From Chrysogorgia sp. JL179-B06 (Eukaryota; Cnidaria; Anthozoa; Scleralcyonacea; Chrysogorgiidae), in contig JAYKKM010000047.1 in the NCBI GenBank assembly GCA_035772405.1, forward strand, positions 469,501 to 533,500: a DNA stretch of 64,000 bases. The letters run 5' to 3'. The notes beneath the pieces were generated by a model. That model was not told the DNA's origin, did not search any database, and saw nothing but the letters and a program-made list of their open reading frames with translations. The position numbers were made by a program, and so were the translations under genes. How positions within the stretch are numbered: the stretch's first letter is position 1; the number at the start of each line of letters is the position of its first letter. Shown one piece after another: positions 43,441 to 55,659 of this stretch.

Positions 43441-43815
43441 TCACAAAAAGCACTGGTCTTTTGAGCTTCTTTGATTGAGGTCAGTTACTGTGTTGCGAGT
43501 TAAAATGCGACGTTGCCCGTTGATCAGATGTCGCCTTAATACAGATCCAATTTTGAAATAAACTGATGGATCAATGATGACATTTAACAATACGATTAGG
43601 TAGGTCCAGGTTGTTTTACGACGAAACGAGAGCAATTGACGATCTTCCTTGGTCGGATATAAGCTCCAAATTATGATACTTGGAATAGAGGAAGCGAAAA
43701 AGCTAATCGCTACAAGTAACAGTCGAAATAACAAACGATATTCGTTCGTAAGGTCTTTCCGTTGTTGTCCAGCCATGACAGCAATATGTTGTTTCTTGAT
43801 GATCTTCCGTTCCAT
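43441..43815 (-). pseudogene. 5'-truncated GPCR fragment, unit A
   Basis: The fragment corresponds to the intact receptor from K197 to the stop: end of the third intracellular loop, TM6 (SIPSIIIWSLY), TM7 (NVIIDPSVYF) and tail. TM1-TM5 are absent; the sequence becomes unrelated just after MERKII, at about 43812. The frame stays open but with several substitutions relative to the intact copies, including an L-to-I change in TM6 not shared with unit B. It cannot form a receptor alone. Confidence 0.85.
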
Positions 43816-44007
43816 GTTCCGTTCTACGGTTCCATGCTATTCCATGTATATGTAAGATTGTTGGATATGTTGAAATTAGTTATAGTTATTCGACTGTTAA
43901 AAAGCAATATAAAGGTTAGCATTTACCGGCAACCATCTCCGAGCCCGTCCCAAACCCCCAGCCCCTTTGCGCCGGCTACGCAGGCTATACGGCAACCACT
44001 GTTTATA

Positions 44008-44244
44008 AAGGTTTTGACACACGAGGTGACAAATCGCGGGGACGTGTCGCAGGGACATGTTGTAGGGACAAATCCCGTCGTATGCACCATGCGAAATCTT
44101 GTCGCGATGACAACATTTTAATAAACCAATCAAAGAAAGTTATTTTATTTTCCCTTTCCTTCTCGTGTGTCCTCCCACAACAGGGAAAATGTCTTCGCGA
44201 CACGCCCCAGCGATTTGTCGCCTCGTGTGTCCTAACCTTAATGG
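44008..44244. mobile_element. MITE with GACACACGAGG inverted ends, unit A
   Basis: AAGGTTTTGACACACGAGG and its near-exact inverted form CCTCGTGTGTCCTAACCTT bracket 235 bp. GTGACAAATCGCGGGGACGT continues the left arm and GCGATTTGTCGCC the right. The copy in unit B is at 55043-55280. It carries incidental 67- and 113-codon frames. Confidence 0.75.
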
Positions 44245-45042
44245 TTAACTGCATTGAGCACTCAGTACTGTTAAAACAATTGTAGTGTCGTTCATATGAG
44301 ACAGGATATCTCACGCGCGTACATTCATATTTCATACGAATCATTACTTAATAATTGTTTTTAATAATAATTAAAACATAAAATACTTATTAATAATTCC
44401 TCGAATAATTCACGAAGAAAAAATTAAACAAAAGAAATGAATGTTTAATGAATGGTTCAAATCAATCACAAAATCCTCCTGATTTACATGTTAAACTATT
44501 CCTTCGATTCACTCGGCTAAAATAGCTATAATTTAAATAAACATGAACATTTAGATGTATGCGGAGTATCTTTACAATATTAGTGCCAGTATTGTATCCG
44601 ATACACAAACTATCGCCTTCGCCTCGAGCTTGTATATACAATACAATACGCGGCCACTTATATTGTAAATAGTACAAAAGAGATGGTTAAACTAAAAATA
44701 CGTATACGCAACAACTCTTCGCCCGCTTACTGTTTCAATTGTCAAACTTTTATAGTGTAGTTCATGCTTACAGTAGTTCTTTTACTTGAATTAGGTAATA
44801 GCCCATTCATTTGCCAAACTTGAATTGATTTTCAGTGGACAATATCTCTGGGAGCGCTGTGTTGTCTGAATTCAATTGTTTCATAGGGCATTAAACGTAA
44901 CTAGTAAATAGCCCAAACCTTTTAATTTTATGGGTTCAGTACCTTCACTGAACAGAATAGTTGGAAAGTCTACTGCTGTTTCTACCATCAATCACTAAGA
45001 AAGAAATTACTTGAAATTACATGACATGCAGCTGCACCTGCT

Positions 45043-45231
45043 TGTTGACAATAATCTAGCTGATATTGTGTTTTTACATACTTTATTTTTCATAATATCT
45101 TATATACAAACGAAAACCTTCTGTCTCAGAGTCTTACTTTATATGTCCCCAACTGTAATATTAACCCCGCCTTTTGGCATCTTATAACATGTCTGTGATT
45201 AGTTAATTAAATCATTAGTTACATCACAACA
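45043..45231 (-). mobile_element. Ty3/gypsy-type LTR, unit A
   Basis: A 189-bp LTR read on the minus strand begins TGTTGTGATG and ends ATTGTCAACA (TG...CA). It has a TATAAAG box near 45144, AATAAA near 45082, and just upstream a purine tract AAAGAAAGAGGGAAA, the expected 3' polypurine tract. Copies are at 56063-56251 and 61005-61193. Only the 3' LTR is seen. Confidence 0.75.
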
Positions 45232-45364
45232 TTTCCCTCTTTCTTTACACTTAAAATCAACCTTATTTACAGACAATATAAATCAAAATTATTGCTCTAG
45301 ATCAAAACCTCAATCAATAAATCAAATCACTATAACCCTAAATTTGTACATCCAAAATCTCAGT

Positions 45365-45670
45365 GTTCATAGTTAACACGTTTCTATTTCCAAAGAAATT
45401 TGGCTGACTTCTTTGTCTACGAGGGTATATCTTTGCAGTTGAGGTTCTTGAATATCATGATGGTCTTGGTCATTATCATCAACCGATTTTTCTTCATCCG
45501 ATGTGTCCTCTTTTGGCCGTCACGGAGCGTCCGTTGGTACTTGCAAACTGTATAAGGTCGCGGGTCATACGATTAGCTTAAACATATCATTCTCGTCCTC
45601 CATTTTCCATTTTCATATAATAGCTTGTGCTCAAGAAAATTATTACGAAATTACGGACAACTTCTGCTTC
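45365..45670 (-). pseudogene. Decayed Ty3/gypsy pol C-terminus, unit A
   Basis: Across frameshifts the minus strand reads GKWRTRMI, DPRPYTV, STNGRSV and RPKEDTSDEEKSVDDNDQDH, ending VSQISLEIETC-stop about 150 bp before the LTR. The pattern fits the integrase C-terminal K-W...PRSY-V...G...RR tail of Ty3/gypsy elements. The same remnant is in the third copy (about 61330-61640). In the middle copy only the last part remains, before the BEL junction. Confidence 0.55.
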
Positions 45671-46102
45671 CGGTGCCCACGTTTTTGACCACATAAAGAA
45701 CTTGCAATGCTTCGACAACGCTAACATCGACATGGACATCGCATGGTATTATCGTGGTATACACAAAGGGGAATTGCCTTTCAATTCAATCGAATGCTAA
45801 TTAAGACCATTGGAAGGTATTTAAGACTGAATAAACAAGATAAACTTTTATATTCTAGGGTGAAACATATAATTTTTATTTCTACGTACATGTATATGAA
45901 TATGGACTAGTTCGAGTATACCTACATGCATGTAAGTTACCCTGCTTACTCAAGGAAGAACAAAGCTATACAAATTTTATTCTCAGTGTTTTAATACAAG
46001 GCCCAGGCTAACTTTTTTAGCCACAGATTCCAGCATCTCACTTTTGCGGGCAAGTTGTTAATTTATAACTTACACATGAGGAAACAGAATTCATGAACAA
46101 TG

Positions 46103-47033
46103 TTAAAGTGCCTATGAAATGAAAAAGTCGATATTCCATAGTGTGTTCCCTTCAAAAGTAGGCTTCGAATAATGACAAAATTTGTTTAAATTTTTTCTTT
46201 ATTATTCACCGTTGTCTAGTTATAAGCATTTAAAATTTTAGCGTGATGACGTCACAAGGTGGACCCGCTGCACCTGAGAAATATTAAAGTGTTGATATTT
46301 CATAAAGTATGACCACAGGGTGCTCATCTCAAATTTATTATTTTTATTAATTGATTTTCAGCATATTCAGCGTACTTGAGACACAATAATGACGATTTTT
46401 TAATACACAATAATGGCGATTTCTAGCATTCTCACATATTTAGAAAATAAATAATAAATTAAAAATAAATTAATAAAAATAATAAATTTGAGATGGGCAC
46501 CCTGTGGTATGACTTGAACAAAGACGAAACATGGCAGCAATGTTGACCTTCAAGTGTTCGACTCACCACTTACCAAAGGTTCCAGACCCTTTTATCCTTA
46601 TTTCATAAAATGTACTTTTCTTGTTTTCTGGATACCTGCTGTTGGCTTTGTTCTGGATATGTATTTAGCATGACGTCCTTAACATGAGAAACGATAGTGT
46701 TTCTCTAAACAATGCCTCGTACTAAAACTAGAGCAAGTTTTATTTACTCTTTTCAGGGGCCTGGAGCCACGTAGCACATAGCTTATAGCGGTAGTTGAAA
46801 TGCTGCTAACTTCCGTAGTTCTCGTAAAAATACTTCACAAAATATCAAGACTTTAATATTTCTCTAGTACAGCGTGTCCACCTTGTGACGTCTCGCGCTA
46901 AAATTTCAAATGCTTATAACTAGACAACGGTGAGTGATAAAGAAACAATTTAAACAGATTTCGTCATTATTCAAAATCTACTTTCGAAGGAAGGACATTA
47001 TGGAAACTCAATTTTTTCATTTCATAGGCACTT
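46103..47033. repeat. Foldback element TTAA-AGTGCCTATGAAATG (units A/B boundary)
   Basis: The left arm from 46103 (AGTGCCTATGAAATGAAAAA, then GTAGGCTTCGAATAATGAC, TTATTCACCGTTGTCTAG) is inverted at about 46845-47033. The right flank is TTGA, not TTAA. A second AGTACCTATGAAATG terminus starts at 47240. The array unit boundary word lies inside it. Confidence 0.7.
46314..46506. mobile_element. 193-bp MITE with 7-bp target duplication GTATGAC (first copy)
   Basis: The inverted ends CACAGGGTGCTCATCTCAAA and its complement (one mismatch) extend about 38 bp. GTATGAC flanks both sides (46307-46313, 46507-46513). An identical arrangement is at 62278-62470. It is nested in the larger foldback. Confidence 0.85.
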
Positions 47034-48454
47034 TGAATCATCCAGATAATGTGCATGAGCTGCATGTAACCTTTCAGCCGGATAGACAAGCCATCCCTCA
47101 TTCAACTCATATATATCCCGTTTCCTCTTGTACCACTATTTCTTGTCAGGTGTATAACAGCATCCTGTATATAAATCGTGTGTGATTTGATTTAATATGA
47201 AAAGAAGAAATAAGAGAACTTCAATGTGTCGAAAAATACTTAAAGTACCTATGAAATGAAAAAATTGAGTTTCCATGTCCTTCCTTTGTCTTTCTTCAGC
47301 GGGTCAGACGTCAGGCCAGACAGAAGTGAAACTTGTCTGAGTATTCAGTGTATCTATTGAAACTTCTTTCCAACTTAACGACATTTTCATTTCATACAAA
47401 TTCTAATTTCCATGAAGGCAAATGAAAAGCTAAAATCTATTTGGTGGCTTTATTTTATTTACTAGATTTGATTATCCCCCCACAATGCCAGGGCATTGTT
47501 TCATTGTCTGCATTGCTGAGAATAATATTCAATGACAACACTGTAGCATTGCAAGATTTAATTATTTGCTGTCAAACTGATTTCTAGAAATTTTAAATGT
47601 TTACCTGGACAATTCTAATTCTTATAAATGTTTTCTTTATACTGTATTACTATATTGAACTATATTTTATACGTGCCATGTATATAAATATTTCCTCCTC
47701 CAATTATGTATTACATTTTTTTATATGTATTTGATTAACACCTTTCATATATATAATTGTATTGTTGTTCATTTAATCAAGATATTTCCCATGATTTTCA
47801 TGAAAAATATTCTTGTTTTACATATTTTTACTAATCTTTTTCGAAATTTTTTTTATGGTTTCCAGAAAATCGATTTTGATTTTTTAGGAACATTTATCTT
47901 GCTAAGATAATGTTTCCCACAGAAGGGACCAAAATAAATATTTCTTAATTTATTAAGAAAATATTCCTTGTCTAGATAATTTTTATAGAAAAAAAATTAA
48001 AATATATTCTTAATTTAAGAAATATATAAGGGCAAGAAACAGAAGAGACAAGAAACAGAAGGGACATTGAAATAAGTTTTTTATTATGCTAGTTTTTGAA
48101 TTTTTGAATTTTTGAATTTTTGCAGTATAGAGTGTTAATTGTCGAGTATTAACTGAATATAGTATTGACTGAATATAGAAGCCATTTTGGGCACCGACTT
48201 CGTGTACTGGACACACAATGGACACAGACTACGTCATAGACACATCAAGGTTATTTTCTCGGGACTCAGAAGCTTTACAAGAACAAAAACCTAACCATAA
48301 CCCAAATAAAAACTCTAGTCCTAACCCTGAAATAAAGGAATACTAACCCTACTTTTAAACTAAAGATTTCAATGATGTAATATTCTGTGTCCGGTACACG
48401 AAGTAAGAGCCCCATTTTGACAACATCATTTTATTAATGTTCGTGTATTATTCT

Positions 48455-48930
48455 CTAAGTGCCTATCCGGGATTTGGGGGTTTTACATATTCGTAATCCT
48501 TGGTTCTACCAAGAAGAAATGTAATATATCTTGTCGTTCGAAAATTTCATCTTCATGCCTTTTAATTTTCATTTGCTAAAGTTGATTTACTATTCACAGG
48601 AAATGACGTCAAAGCAGGGACACGCCGAGTCATTACAAACTAATTCAACAGTGAAATACAAAGAAAGTTTGGCTCTGAACTTTAAACACACCTGTTTAGA
48701 CAAAATTCGCTCAATTCCCAAACTTTCTTGATATTTCACTTCTGAATCAGTGTGCAAAGTTTTTGCGTGTCCCTGCTTTGACGTCATATCCTGTGAATAG
48801 TAAATCACATCAGCAAGGGAAAAGGTATGAAGATGAAATTTTCGCACAACAAGATATTTCACAATTCTTCTCAAGAGATTTCAAAGATCACAAATATGTA
48901 AAATCCCCAAACCCCGGATAGGCACTTTAT
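48455..48930. mobile_element. Foldback MITE, CCTATCCGGG tip (unit B)
   Basis: Full-length counterpart of 27401-27872, with a 5' CTAAGTGCCTATCCGGG end. Internal inverted arms keep CACAGGAAATGACGTCAAAG and its complement almost exactly. Confidence 0.75.
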
Positions 48931-49117
48931 GAAAATTGAACTGAAACAGAGCCTTTGGATTCATAATGACTTGTGGCAAAAAGAGATAGCGAAAGAAGTA
49001 GCTAAACCGGGAGGAGGGCGTTCTATCCGCCGACCTGAAATGCCGAGGATCACCCATTTCAGAGAGTCATTAACTAAGCCTGAAAGATGCTCAGCACTTA
49101 TAAGGTTGATGCCTTAA
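48929..49117 (+). other. Shared 62-codon open frame (unit B copy)
   Basis: Same frame as 30312-30500, differing at three residues (MPRITHF against MPGIIHF region). Unrecognised. Confidence 0.25.
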
Positions 49118-49468
49118 CCCATCCAAATCCTTCAGGTCATGGATGAAGTGTTTGAGGCACAGCACTTCTGTGAAGTGATGAGGATGATATCATCCTGCGC
49201 TCGTTTATTGGGTTATTTATTTTTACAGAAGAGTTAGTGGGTGGAAAAGCTGCTATTTTCCTGAACGATTAGTTCCTGGGGCTGGTGAGCTCTGCTCTCG
49301 GACTGTCACAAAATAGCCATTGCCCCCTTTGCCGCATTCATGTATACAATGCCTCGGGCAGGAATTTTTTGAAGAAGGAATCTTTTGATAAGCTCACTTG
49401 GTTGGTTTTTATCTTAATCCTTTCAGTGGGAAATATTTGGTTTTGTTATCTAACTTTGTGACTTTGCA

Positions 49469-49573
49469 ACTGTGCCTATACTCCATGTTCTTAATTTTTA
49501 AACTTAATAACGCGAAGAATATTTGAAAAAATTCCCACGAAAAATTAAGAACATGGAGTATATATAGGCACAG
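49469..49573. repeat. Hairpin CTGTGCCTATACTCCATGTT (unit B)
   Basis: Unit B copy of the hairpin at 28407 and 30848; arms of about 40 bp. Confidence 0.65.
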
Positions 49574-50890
49574 TTTTCCACAGAATTTTAGGCATTCAAC
49601 ACAAACCGTTGTCAATTGATCCCACGCTCGCTACAAGGTCAATTTCATTTTAAAGCGATTTGATTTGACTATGAATGGGAAGGATCAATTTTCTCTGTCA
49701 ACATCTCTCACTTGTAAAGATATGTAAATTTGGTTCTTTTTGTTTCATATTCATATTCTACACACAAAATATCTACGACTACGCGGCATATGTCTATCAA
49801 TTAAATTATCGCTCGAAAATAGGGTGTGTTGTGTGTTGAATTTCAGGGAATAATTTACACCAATGATTATAGATCAGTTAAAATTTATTTGGCTTTTCCA
49901 TCCTTTTTGCTTTAACTCGTTGTACAGTTTAGTGATCACCCTTGCAGATACTTTCTTCAGATATTTACCAGTGTTCATATACATAAATCATGTAACTCAT
50001 CTAAAATAGATATATTTTATCATCGAAACAGCTAAGACTCACTTTATTGATTTCGTGTCGACTACCAAACTGATAATGTTTTATGTACGTGTCACTGGTG
50101 TACACAAAAATCGACTGTCAAAAGTCAAATTTCTATTTTGTCATCTAAAATTCTTGTGAAAAACTGTACCAATATACCCCCATATCCTATACTACTTGAA
50201 TGGATTATTATCTATTTTCATATAAAAGAACTGAACGCTCTATATATACGCCAATATCAGCATCTGAACTATGGAACAATCTGCCTAAGAGATACTCGTC
50301 AAATCCCAAACATAAATTTATTTAAATCTAAATTAAAACGTTATCTGTTTGAACTGGTTTGATTGTTCATGCCATTGTAGAGCAAATAGAACATTTATGT
50401 ATATTATATTACTATATCTTATAATATTCACTGCATAAGTAATTCATTATTTGAACAAGCAGCCGATCAGGGATATATGACTATAAAAGCTTCAAACAGT
50501 AAGCGGATGAGGTGTTGTTGCGTACACGTATTTCTTGTTAAGTATATAAGCATCCTAATTGCAGGTAAAGTGTATGATTCGCGTGGGGCAATGACGCGCG
50601 ATGTAATCACTTCATTGGATATTGCATTGTCTTTTTTGGGTTTTATTGAAACTTGAATAAGAATGTTTGCATGTGTACAAGACGTCGAAATTCCCATGTT
50701 TGGATAGTATTTCATTGAATAGAATTTAATTTAATTTTATAAATGACATTCGGAGCCTCCAGAATAGTTTTAGTATAAGTTCTAGTCGATCAGTTCTAGT
50801 TAAGAATTGTTTTAAGCCAGAGGCAACTTATTCGAGGCCCTTGCTCAACATTCATGATCCCCTAAATGTTGGGTAGTTTCAACCATATTT

Positions 50891-51853
50891 TTAACATGTA
50901 ATCACAAAAAGCACTGGTCTGTTCGAGCCTCTTTGATTGAGGTCAGTTAGTGTGTTATGAAAAATGCGACGTTTCGCATTGCTCAGATGTCGCTTTAATA
51001 CAGATCCAATTTTGAAATAAAGTAATGGATCAATGATGGCATTTAACAACACGATTAGGTAGGTCCAGGTTGTTTTACGACGAAACGAGAGCGATTGACG
51101 ATCTTCCTTGGTCGGATATAAGCTCCAAATTATGATACTTGGAATAGAGGAAGCGAAAAAGCTAAGCGCTACAAGCAACAGTCGAAATAGCAAACGATAT
51201 TCGTTCATAAGGTCTTTCCGTTGTTGTCCAGCCATGACAGCAATGTGTTGTTTCTTGATGATCTTCCGTTGTTCCCTTGCCTTTTTAAGCATGTAACTGT
51301 TTAGTGCGGTAATAAGCAGTATTAGTGCGGCGTAATACACAATTGCTATATAAAGTAATACCTGAACACCTGCCAGGACGGACAAGGCAGTTACAAATAA
51401 CAGACAAATAGAGGCACACCAAGGTACCCAGACCAAACGCTTGACTAGTCCAAGAGTCATGTAACTCGGGTATTTTAGTGAGTCGTAGATGGATAAAAAG
51501 CGATTGAACATCAAAAGCAATAGATTTCCAGCGCTAGCATGAAGAGCAAGCTGAATACAACATCCCAAGGCCACCAAGCCGGACGCAGGAATAGTTTCAA
51601 TGGCAAGTCGTGGAAACGCCAAAAGACTGACGACTGCATCAGCAATAGCCAAACTGAGGACGAACCAGTTAGAAGGAACATCGAGTAGAATATCTTTTGT
51701 TACAATAGTAACGATCACAGTAATGTTTTCTATGGAGCCGATGAGACCCAATAAGCATTCAAAAAACTTTACTGCTACAAGCTCACCTGGTGTGAAAGGA
51801 TGTGAAAAAATTGTGGTTGGATCTGAGGTGGCGTTTGGCGAAGAATTGCGCAT
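50891..51853 (-). CDS. Rhodopsin-like (class A) GPCR, intronless, unit B copy
   Basis: The 320-residue product is identical by eye to the unit A receptor (32267-33229), including NRF in TM3, D72, W145, P238 and DPLLY. The Met at 51853 is the first in-frame one here, because a short insertion upstream breaks the extension present in unit A; this fixes the likely true start. Upstream flank, downstream spacer and the neighbouring GPCR fragment are also shared. Near-identity at nucleotide level means recent duplication or ongoing gene conversion. The function is as for the unit A copy: an orphan cell-surface receptor whose ligand cannot be told from sequence. Confidence 0.9.
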   Translation of the reverse strand: MRNSSPNATSDPTTIFSHPFTPGELVAVKFFECLLGLIGSIENITVIVTIVTKDILLDVPSNWFVLSLAIADAVVSLLAFPRLAIETIPASGLVALGCCIQLALHASAGNLLLLMFNRFLSIYDSLKYPSYMTLGLVKRLVWVPWCASICLLFVTALSVLAGVQVLLYIAIVYYAALILLITALNSYMLKKAREQRKIIKKQHIAVMAGQQRKDLMNEYRLLFRLLLVALSFFASSIPSIIIWSLYPTKEDRQSLSFRRKTTWTYLIVLLNAIIDPLLYFKIGSVLKRHLSNAKRRIFHNTLTDLNQRGSNRPVLFVITC

Positions 51854-53125
51854 CTTTGAAAGATGGATACGAGTCCACTTTTTTCACACCGAGTCAGCAA
51901 TTGATTTATCTTAACAGTTGCAATACGCGACTATAAAAGCTGACAATGGTTGACAATTAAGTAAAAGAACACCTGGCCCGTCGCTGCGTCTTTGAATGAA
52001 AAATATTTTATTGCAAAAGAAGGCTTCGTAGTGTCAATTCAATCACAAGCTGCTGCATGCAGTTGTTAATTTAAACACGGTAACTCATACCATTTAAAAG
52101 TTATTTATTTGGTCGACATTTTCATTACCGACGCGCTGTTTTTTGGCATAGTTGTCCATTTTCTGTTTTGTCACTAAAACCAGTGTCCTTTTTGTTTCAC
52201 TTCGCACGAACAATTTGTCTAGTGGAAAAGCGGATTTAAGAAAAGGTCTCTCGTCTAAGATGATATATCTTTTCGTCCGACTAGACAGGAAATGGGAGCC
52301 TCTTTCGCTGGAGTTTATATCTGACAAGTTTGTCAACAAGATCTTCCAATGATATGATCATAAACAATTATTCACACCAAACTACGTGAAGTTAATAGCG
52401 TTTTTAGATAATAGCGAGACTTAAGAAAACCTGCGATGCGGACACCAACTAATGAAATCAAATTAAATCAGTAATTGAATTTTACGCCCTTTAAACAGAT
52501 CGAGAATAGTGAATTTCAGGGTATCCTTTCTCATAAATGTTTAATAAATAACTCAACTCTGCCTAATCTACTGAACTATACGGTTCCATGCGATTCTATA
52601 TATATATATATATATTATGTAAGATCGTTGGATATGTTGAAATTAGTTATAATTTAGTCAAATTTCTATTTTGTCTAAAATTGTTGTGGAAAACTGTGCT
52701 AAAACTATAGGGGTTATTATCTATTTACATGTAAAAGAACTGACTATTATATATGCACTATAAAAGCTTCAAACAGTAAGCGGATGATGTGTTGATGCGT
52801 ACACGTATTTCTTGTTAAGTATATAAGCATCCTAATTGATACAGTTTATATAATGATTCGCGGGGCAATGACGCGCGACGTATATTATAATCACTTCATT
52901 GTCTGTTTGGGTTTTATTGAAACTTTCAAGAATGTTTGCATGTGCACAAGACGTCAAAATTCCCGTGTTTGGATACTCTGATCCTCCATTATTGACCAGT
53001 CAGAGCGCGGTTGTTGTGTACATGTTATTTAATTTTATAAACGCCCTTTCCACACTATATCAGAACTCAATTCCGCCATCACATCATGTGAAAGGACATT
53101 CGGAGCCTCCTGAATATAGTTTTAG

Positions 53126-53920
53126 TTAAAGGACATTGGCAACACAAATTAAGTTTGTCATTTGAAAAAACTCTTAAAATAATGAAGAATATTAATTTAT
53201 AGTTCTTTCATATTTTACTTAGTTCTTGAGATATTTAGACTTATGTGATATTCAAATGAGATGATCTACAGTATGACGTCATAACCTGGCAAATACATTT
53301 TAACATATTGGAAAATCGTGAATAGCTTTATGATTATTAAATGAAATTACTTGAAACTTTGCATGTAGATACATACCACTAAACTGAAGATCATCGGTCA
53401 AGTCTTATGGTTTCCATGGTAACGGATTAGTTTACAGACCTCTTGATTTCGAAAACAAATCTATTTGTTTTCTGACATAGTAGACTTTGTACCAACTTCA
53501 AATCTCAGTTTCGAATTGGCTATGACAGTGAACATTTGCTGAACAGGTACCAACCCAAATAAGGTTCGGCACTGAAGAGAAAACAAATAATTTTGTTTTC
53601 GAAATCAAAAGGTCTGTAAAATAATCTGTTACCATGGCAACCATAAGACTTGAACGATGATCTTCAGTTTAGTGGTATGTATCTACATGCAAAGTTTCAA
53701 GTAATTTCATTTAATAATGATAAAGATATTCACGATTTTCTAATATGTTAAAATTTTTCCCAGGTTTTGACGTCATAGATCATCTCATTTGAATATCGCA
53801 TAAGTCTAAATATCTCAAGAACTAAGTAAAATATGAAAGAACTATAAATTAATATTCTTCATTATTTTAAGAGTTCTTTCAAATAAAACAAACTTAATTT
53901 TTGTTGCCAATGTCCTTTAA
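53126..53920. mobile_element. TTAA foldback MITE-1, unit B (complete)
   Basis: TTAA at 53126-53129 and 53917-53920; ends AGGACATTGGCAACA and TGTTGCCAATGTCCT; arms about 350 bp. It shares its right TTAA with MITE-2. Confidence 0.88.
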
Positions 53921-54370
53921 CTCTTTCCTGTCCGGCTGAAAAATATCTAAAATTGAACTACCTCTTTGTCCTATCGATATCTCTGGAAATATCCATAACT
54001 GTTGCGAAACCTATACATTTTCTGAAAGCCCGATAAACCGGCTTTTACTTGTACTTTTGAATTTCCCGAACAATACATTATGTTAATATAAATTAGCATT
54101 AATTATCATAAATCAGGTTGAAAAACCTCCATTTTGCTAGAAAACGCCATCTTGGGCGCCCGTGTAGGATCATGAAAATTCAAAACGCCACCAATTGCAG
54201 AGTTGTATATGAAATCAAATCAAACTTGGCGTGTGACTGGATCTTATGTGCCTGGCGCTTGTCGAATTTCAATTTTTAATCTGGCGTTACCGTGTGCCGT
54301 GTTTTTCGATTGACGACTTAGGGGTCTTCGCTATGACCCCTTTTGACTGTGTCGGACAGGAAAGAGTTAA
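53917..54370. mobile_element. TTAA MITE-2, unit B (complete)
   Basis: TTAA-CTCTTTCCTGTCCGGC at the left and GTCGGACAGGAAAGAG-TTAA at the right; 454 bp. It abuts MITE-1 at a single TTAA, so one of the two used the other's target duplication. Confidence 0.85.
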
Positions 54371-54483
54371 GTTCTAGTTGATCAGTTCTAGTTAAAAATT
54401 GTTTTATGCCAGACAGAGACAAATTATTCGAAACCCTTGCTCAACATTCACGATCCCCAAAATGTTGAGTAGTTAACATGAAA

Positions 54484-54858
54484 TCACAAAAAGCACTGGT
54501 CTTTTGAGCTTCTTTGATTGAGGTCAGTTACTGTGTTGCGAGTTAAAATGCGACGTTGCCCGTTGATCAGATGTCGCCTTAATACAGATCCAATTTTGAA
54601 ATAAACTGATGGATCAATGATGACATTTAACAATACGATTAGGTAGGTCCAGGTTGTTTTACGACGAAACGAGAGCAATTGACGATCTTCCTTGGTCGGA
54701 TATAAGCTCCAAATTATGATACTTGGAATAGAGGAAGCGAAAAAGCTAAGCGCTACAAGTAACAGTCGAAATAACAAACGATATTCGTTCGTAAGGTCTT
54801 TCCGTTGTTGTCCAGCCATGACAGCAATATGTTGTTTCTTGATGATCTTCCGTTCCAT
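54484..54858 (-). pseudogene. 5'-truncated GPCR fragment, unit B
   Basis: Counterpart of 43441-43815 with the same breakpoint after MERKII and the same substitutions relative to the intact gene (for example DLTNEY, QLLSF, NVIIDPSVY). The truncated copy therefore existed before the 11-kb unit was duplicated. Only TM6, TM7 and the tail remain. Confidence 0.85.
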
Positions 54859-55042
54859 GTTCCGTTCTACGGTTCCATGCTATTCCATGTATATGTAAGA
54901 TTGTTGGATATGTTGAAATTAGTTATAGTTATTCGACTGTTAAAAAGCAATATAAAGGTTAGCATTTACCGGCAACCATCTCCGAGCCCGTCCCAGCCCC
55001 TTTGCGCCGGCTAAGCAGGCTATACGGCAACCACTGTTTATA

Positions 55043-55280
55043 AAGGGTTTTGACACACGAGGTGACAAATCGCGGGGACGTGTCGCAGGGACATGTTGTA
55101 GGGATAAATCCCGTCGTATGCACCATGCGAAATCTTGTCGCGATGACAACATTTTAATAAACCAATCAAAGAAAGTTATTTTATTTTCCCTTTCCTTCTC
55201 GTGTGTCCTCCCACAACAGGGAAAATGTCTTCGCGACACGCCCCAGCGATTTGTCGCCTCGTGTGTCCTAACCTTAATGG
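55043..55280. mobile_element. MITE with GACACACGAGG inverted ends, unit B
   Basis: Unit B copy of 44008-44244, same ends and interior with two or three substitutions. Confidence 0.75.
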
Positions 55281-55659
55281 TTAACTGCATTGAGCACTCA
55301 GTACTGTTAAAACAATTGTAGTGTCGTTCATATGAGACAGGATATCTCATGCGCGTACATTCATATTTCATACGAATCATTACTTAATAATTGTTTTTAA
55401 TAATAATTAAAACATAAAATACTTATTAATAATTCCTCGAATAATTCACGAAGAAAAAATTAAACAAAAGAAATGAATGTTTAATGAATGGTTCAAATCA
55501 ATCACAAAATCCTCCTGATTTACATGTTAAACTATTCCTTCGATTCACCCGGCTAAAATAGCTATAATTTAAATAAACATGAACATTTAGATGTATTGTA
55601 TTGTATCCGATACACAAACTATCGCCTTCGCCTCGAGCTTGTATATACAATACAATACG

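Larger units (their letters stand above)
25774..46774. repeat. Tandem array unit A (enlarged)
   Basis: The unit starts at CACATAGCTTATAGCGG, a word repeated at 46775 and 62771 with kilobases of near-identical sequence following each. Unit A is 21.0 kb. Subtracting its internal 2.5-kb duplication and the 7.6-kb island leaves about 11 kb, the same basic length as unit B without its extra DNA. The left edge of the array lies inside a foldback element. Confidence 0.85.

Noticed and set aside
44003..44344. Protein-coding gene of 113 codons
   Set aside because: The frame is a read-through of the GACACACGAGG MITE and its flank; the longer unit B version arises from an indel only.
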